Source: JAUVAV01 sp965371665
Lineage (GTDB): Bacteria; Oederibacteriota; JAAXVQ01; JAUVAV01
Length of the DNA stretch: 18,234 nt
NCBI GenBank assembly: GCA_965371665.1
Contig: CBDUZI010000062.1
Location: 1-18,234 of the forward strand
Direction of reading: 5' to 3'
Position numbers and translations under genes: made by a program. The notes under the pieces are model-generated. The model worked only from the letters and a program-made list of their open reading frames with translations, was not told where the DNA came from and did no database searches. Below, one piece after another: positions 15,729 to 18,234 of the stretch (position 1 is its first letter; each line of letters opens with the position of its first letter).

Positions 15729-15865
15729 CGAGGGAAGTATTTTATACCATAAATATGTTCTTATGCCAAATTATATGCCTATCCCTTGGATTTAAAAGCA
15801 TATAATAATTAAAATCGTATTAAAATCTGTATAGAAAGTGTTACTATGTAAATACTTCCAGTGTA
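15727..15865. repeat. Imperfect terminal inverted repeat around an A+T-rich 139-bp block
   Basis: TACgagGGAAGTATTT at 15727-15742 is matched by AAATACTTCCagtGTA at 15850-15865 (13 of 16 positions complementary; the central 10 are perfect). The enclosed DNA is A+T-rich and contains the predicted recX promoter. It could be a short MITE-like insertion or paired operator half-sites; coincidence is possible. Confidence 0.35.
15741..15769 (-). promoter_or_regulatory. Sigma70-like promoter for recX-alaS
   Basis: On the minus strand TTGGCA (15769-15764), a 17-bp spacer and TATAAA (15746-15741). It gives a leader of about 35-40 nt before the recX start codon. Consensus match only. Confidence 0.55.
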
Positions 15866-15923
15866 ACCTTTCAACTCCGTTCCCAAGTGTGGGGTCACAT
15901 CCGCAACTGCTGTTTTATTCTTT

Positions 15924-15953
15924 TTGACATTCTGCTGGAAATGCCTTTATACT
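15924..15953 (+). promoter_or_regulatory. Sigma70-like promoter for the rRNA methyltransferase gene
   Basis: TTGACA (15924-15929), 18-bp spacer, TATACT (15948-15953). The predicted start point is about 35-40 nt before the TTG start codon. A near-consensus match, oriented away from the recX promoter. Confidence 0.65.
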
Positions 15954-15995
15954 TCTTATTCGTAGTATGCCTATTCTAATCAAAGGACTCTGCGT

Positions 15996-17216
15996 TTGAA
16001 ACCCCTATTACCGCAGGTGCAGTTAAACCCCTCTGGGTCCGGCCATGTTGCACGCGGACATCCCTGGGTATTTACCAATAATGTTCAATTCGTGTCAGGC
16101 GATCCGAAACCTGGTGAACTAGTCAGGGTGGCTGATCCTAAGCAACGTTTACTGGGATTCGGCTATTATAATCCTAAAAGTTTAATCCCGCTTCGTATGC
16201 TCTATCCACCCCAGGCCGGAGAAGGTCATGACAATATCCCGGATGAACCCTTTGAATTATCCCGAAAACTGGATCGCGCTCTTTCCCGGCGTAAAAACCT
16301 GAATATTCATTCTAATGCCTTTCGCCTGATTTGGTCAGAGGCAGACGGACTTCCCGGGGTGGTCTGTGATGTTTATCATCATTATATTGTGATCCAGTGC
16401 TTAACCGCGGGCGCCGATCTGAGAAAAGGCATGATTATCAATTGGCTTATTTCGCATTTAAAACCCCGAGGCATTTATGAAAAAAGCCTGGGTCTGTACC
16501 GAGCGCGGGAAGGTCTTAAACCCGCCCAAGGCTGGGCTTACTTCTCCGATCATCAGAAGTATCTTCCGGGGCAGATTGAGATTTATGAGAACGATATGCG
16601 CTTTTCGGTTGATTTTGAGATGGGTCAAAAAACCGGTTTTTACCTGGACCAGCGCCCGGCCCGGCGTTTAATTAGGTCCCTCAAACTAACCGGAACAGTA
16701 TTGGACGCTTTTTCCTATACCGGCGGTTTCTCAATTGCCGCCGTCAAAGCCGGCGCCGCGCAGGTCACAGCGGTTGATTCTTCAAAAGAGGCATTGGCGC
16801 AGTTAAAGCAAAACGCCGGCTTAAACGGTTGCTCCCTCCAGATCACTACGGTATCGGGAAATGTTTTTAATTATCTCACCGAGTCAGCGCTTGCTAATAA
16901 GAAGTACCGTCTGGTGATGCTTGACCCGCCTTCCTTCACACGTACCAATAAAAATATTGACCGGGCGATTCTTGGTTTCATTGACCTGCACAACCGTGCC
17001 GCGCGATTATTAGAGCCCCATGGTTTGCTTTTAACCTGCTGCTGCTCTCATTCCGTAACCCGCAATGCTTTTAAAAACGCGGTGTTAAGCGGTGTGCGTA
17101 AAGCCGGCCGGAAACTTAACCTTAAAAGTATTTTCGGCCCCGACCCTGACCACCCGGAAATATCTCAAATTCCAGAGACGCGATATCTAACCTGTCTTTT
17201 TTGTCAAATAGGTTGA
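15996..17216 (+). CDS. rlmI: RlmI-type class I SAM-dependent 23S rRNA methyltransferase
   Basis: A 406-aa protein with the RlmI layout. An N-terminal PUA-like RNA-binding domain covers about residues 5-70 (GHPWVFTNNV, LLGFGYYNPKSLIPLRML), followed by a linker domain with LIWSEADGLPGVVCDVY (111-127). The Rossmann methyltransferase has GQKTGFYLDQRPAR at 210-223, SAM motif DAFSYTGGFSIAA at 237-249, the acidic strand AVDSS, LDPPSF at 309-314 and a Cys cluster CCCS at 348-351. The E. coli homologue makes m5C1962 in 23S rRNA; the same target is inferred. Start is TTG at 15996 with AAAGGA 8 nt upstream; no alternative start preserves the PUA domain. Divergent from recX. Confidence 0.92.
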   Translation: MKPLLPQVQLNPSGSGHVARGHPWVFTNNVQFVSGDPKPGELVRVADPKQRLLGFGYYNPKSLIPLRMLYPPQAGEGHDNIPDEPFELSRKLDRALSRRKNLNIHSNAFRLIWSEADGLPGVVCDVYHHYIVIQCLTAGADLRKGMIINWLISHLKPRGIYEKSLGLYRAREGLKPAQGWAYFSDHQKYLPGQIEIYENDMRFSVDFEMGQKTGFYLDQRPARRLIRSLKLTGTVLDAFSYTGGFSIAAVKAGAAQVTAVDSSKEALAQLKQNAGLNGCSLQITTVSGNVFNYLTESALANKKYRLVMLDPPSFTRTNKNIDRAILGFIDLHNRAARLLEPHGLLLTCCCSHSVTRNAFKNAVLSGVRKAGRKLNLKSIFGPDPDHPEISQIPETRYLTCLFCQIG

Positions 17217-17589
17217 CGACCAGTTGTTTGGTTATACGGTTAACGTTTACCCGGCGAAGAACGTCCCTTGCTTTGGATGATTCATTCCCATCCTGGAAAT
17301 TTCGCAAAAAACCAATATTCAGGAATTTCCCCTGATTTTGGCATTCCAAGGAAACCCTGCGACTACGCTCAGGACAGTCTCCGTTAGCGAGTAATGAAAT
17401 TTTTAAGAGTAAAAACTTATGGGAGACTGTCCCAGATTAAGTGTTATTATCCGGTAATTCCGGGAACCGACCATAGGATTTTTCGTAAAGACGGTTAATT
17501 TTTCCTCTTTTTTAGTTCGGCAACACGGATGGCGCAAGGCCATACTTCCTTGGCTCCGGCTAAAACAAGCAAAAAAAACAAAATGATAT
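17217..17589. other. Non-coding interval upstream of the cold-shock gene
   Basis: No convincing gene. It contains a weak hairpin TCAGG/CCTGA followed by TTTT (17319-17339), which may be an inefficient terminator of the methyltransferase gene. It also holds a long inverted repeat (17372-17432) and a small hairpin ATGGC/GCCAT (17529-17543) in a stretch with GCGCAAGGCC. The longer open frames here overlap known genes antisense or are extensions of the cold-shock frame and have no family resemblance. Confidence 0.6.
17372..17432. repeat. 11-bp perfect inverted repeat with a 39-nt loop
   Basis: GGACAGTCTCC (17372-17382) and GGAGACTGTCC (17422-17432). The right copy continues as gggagactgtccc. It resembles the boundaries of REP/RAYT-type or small MITE elements, but no transposase is adjacent. 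Confidence 0.55.
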
Positions 17590-17618
17590 TTGACATATTG
17601 CGAAACAAAGCTTATGGT
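17590..17618 (+). promoter_or_regulatory. Sigma70-like promoter for the cold-shock gene
   Basis: TTGACA (17590-17595), 17-bp spacer, TATGGT (17613-17618). It implies a leader of about 60 nt, which is shorter than the long leader of E. coli cspA. Just before the start codon, CTAT (17660-17663 area) can pair with ATAG next to the AGGAGG ribosome site, a possible but unproven temperature-sensitive element. Confidence 0.45.
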
Positions 17619-17684
17619 ACATATAGGTTTCGACCGGATATGGTCAGGGACTGTAAGTTCTATCTTATAGGAGGAACGTATTTC

Positions 17685-17888
17685 ATGGTACAAGGTAAAG
17701 TAAAGTGGTTTAATGATGCAAAAGGATTCGGTTTCTTGGAACGCGAAGGCGGCGACGACGTTTTTGTACATTTTTCAGCTCTCCAGGGCGACGGGTTCAA
17801 AAGTTTGGCCGAAGGGGAAAAAGTTGAATTTGAGGTCACCGACGGTCCCAAAGGGCCGCAAGCGTCCAATGTTACTAAAGTTGGCTGA
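17685..17888 (+). CDS. csp: Cold-shock domain protein (CspA family)
   Basis: A 67-aa single cold-shock domain with the full family pattern: GKVKWFNDAKGFGFLER (4-20) with RNP1 KGFGFL at 13-18, RNP2 VFVHF at 26-30, SALQGDGFKSLAEGEKVEFEV and a C-terminal GPQASNVTKV. Such proteins bind single-stranded RNA and DNA and act as RNA chaperones in the cytoplasm. The ATG at 17685 follows AGGAGG with about 10 nt between and matches the usual family start. A longer frame reaching back to 17529 is only open leader sequence. It is monocistronic, with its own promoter and a strong terminator. Confidence 0.97.
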   Translation: MVQGKVKWFNDAKGFGFLEREGGDDVFVHFSALQGDGFKSLAEGEKVEFEVTDGPKGPQASNVTKVG

Positions 17889-17927
17889 GTAACCCATCAG
17901 TCAATCATTTGTATGATCTTTGAAATA

Positions 17928-17957
17928 AAAAAAGCAGCCTTATTGGCTGCTTTTTTT
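17928..17957 (+). terminator. Rho-independent terminator of the cold-shock gene
   Basis: Stem AAAAAAGCAGCC / GGCTGCTTTTTT with a TTATT loop, followed by a T-tract. The A-run on the left arm makes it potentially bidirectional. Confidence 0.93.
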
Positions 17958-17971
17958 ATTTATGGGGGAGG

Positions 17972-18029
17972 GGGACGTTGCTTCTAAAAATGTGTTCGAT
18001 AATCAAAACATCTTAAAAATCAACGTCCC
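17972..18029. repeat. 58-nt long-hairpin element with GGGACGTTG/CAACGTCCC ends
   Basis: Perfect 9-bp terminal arms (17972-17980 and 18021-18029) enclose an A+T-rich interior that itself pairs partly (atgtgttcga with tcaaaacat). It resembles the terminal palindromes of REP-type/IS200-like non-autonomous elements. It follows the cold-shock terminator directly. Confidence 0.6.
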
Positions 18030-18136
18030 TAATTTTCATAGCTCACCACAATTTTTTTACCCTGATACTCAAATTCTCCCAGCTTATAGGTATCTTCTTG
18101 GGCTGTGCTTACCTCCTGATAGTTTTGTGTAGGTTT
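18029..18136 (-). other. Orphan open frame with ribosome site but no start codon
   Basis: On the minus strand an open frame ends TYKLGEFEYQGKKIVVSYEN then TAG (18029-18031). A strong AGGAGG (18117-18112) lies 5 nt before an in-frame ACA codon (18106-18104), exactly where a start codon would be expected, but no ATG, GTG or TTG is there. It is either a tiny gene whose start was lost, the tail of a deleted gene, or chance. Product unrecognised. Confidence 0.25.
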
Positions 18137-18214
18137 TCAAATTAAATTGATAAGATAGCGGGTGATATTTTCAGAATAGGTTGACAAGCAGATAGGAATT
18201 ATCGGATTATTTAG

Positions 18215-18234
18215 AGCCTCGTTAAGAGGCTTTT
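18215..18234 (+). terminator. Rho-independent terminator at the window edge
   Basis: AGCCTC-GTTAA-GAGGCT followed by TTT, cut by the end of the window. No plus-strand gene is recognised in the ~180 bp before it, so it may end a small RNA or serve a minus-strand gene beyond the window. Confidence 0.5.

Noticed and set aside
17122..17349. 75-aa minus-strand frame at the end of the methyltransferase gene
   Set aside because: Half of it is antisense to the conserved methyltransferase 3' end; no recognisable motifs and no ribosome site.
17521..17575. Possible cyclic-di-GMP (GEMM) riboswitch because of GCGCAAGGCC and TCCGGCTAAAAC
   Set aside because: Only loosely like the second half of the motif; the conserved first half (CACGCACAGGGCAAACC-like) is not found upstream.
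17529..17684. Extended N-terminus for the cold-shock protein (119-aa reading)
   Set aside because: The extra 52 residues cover the promoter and ribosome site; the cold-shock domain starts at the ATG at 17685, the usual family length.
18181..18210. Promoter TTGACA-18-GATTAT at the window end
   Set aside because: The implied start would fall inside the terminator hairpin at 18215-18234, and the -10 is poor.

Overview
This is a Gram-negative-type bacterial chromosome segment. It is mostly ordinary housekeeping genes with two patches of mobile or decayed DNA. The gene set and neighbourhoods suggest a Desulfobacterota/deltaproteobacterial-like organism or an uncultured relative: recX-alaS linkage, a phasin-like protein and RuvX downstream of alaS, a SIMPL-domain exported protein, and many dispersed palindromes in intergenic DNA. 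That placement is an inference from gene content and style only. No rRNA, tRNA or CRISPR array was seen.

Layout. (1) 1-1100 is a graveyard of IS91-family (Y2/HUH) transposase remnants. One minus-strand copy is split into a zinc-finger piece and a catalytic piece, with a 29-bp palindrome and a frameshift at the junction. A tiny plus-strand remnant of the C-terminal end of a second copy lies beside it, followed by a cluster of perfect hairpins. (2) 1101-5845 (minus) holds a membrane-embedded M28 metallopeptidase followed 35 bp later by a full-length mfd. (3) 5898-about 8130 (plus) is an A+T-richer, eroded defence-type island: a MntA-like nucleotidyltransferase, a HEPN toxin cut off before its catalytic motif, an intact AlbA_2/GHKL-ATPase/winged-helix regulator, and the first ~40 residues of a SIR2-type protein. 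(4) 8134-15698 (minus) is a long co-directional run: recX, alaS, a palindrome-rich gap, a phasin-like gene, ruvX, a 719-aa EF-hand membrane protein, a possible 50-aa ORF and a SIMPL protein. recA, often upstream of recX, is not in the window. (5) 15996-17216 (plus) is an RlmI-type rRNA methyltransferase divergent from recX, with good sigma70-like promoters on both sides of the shared intergenic region. (6) 17217-18234 holds a cold-shock protein gene with promoter and terminator, surrounded by non-coding DNA with long inverted repeats.

The core genes serve genome maintenance and translation: Mfd for transcription-coupled repair, RecX for RecA control, RuvX for 16S rRNA processing, AlaS for charging tRNA-Ala, an rRNA methyltransferase, and Csp as an RNA chaperone. 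I did not find a convincing complete new system. The most unusual items are the decayed toxin-antitoxin/SIR2 island, the palindrome family shared between a dead transposase and the alaS operon, the M28 peptidase whose metal ligands are separated by membrane helices, and the uncharacterised EF-hand membrane protein.
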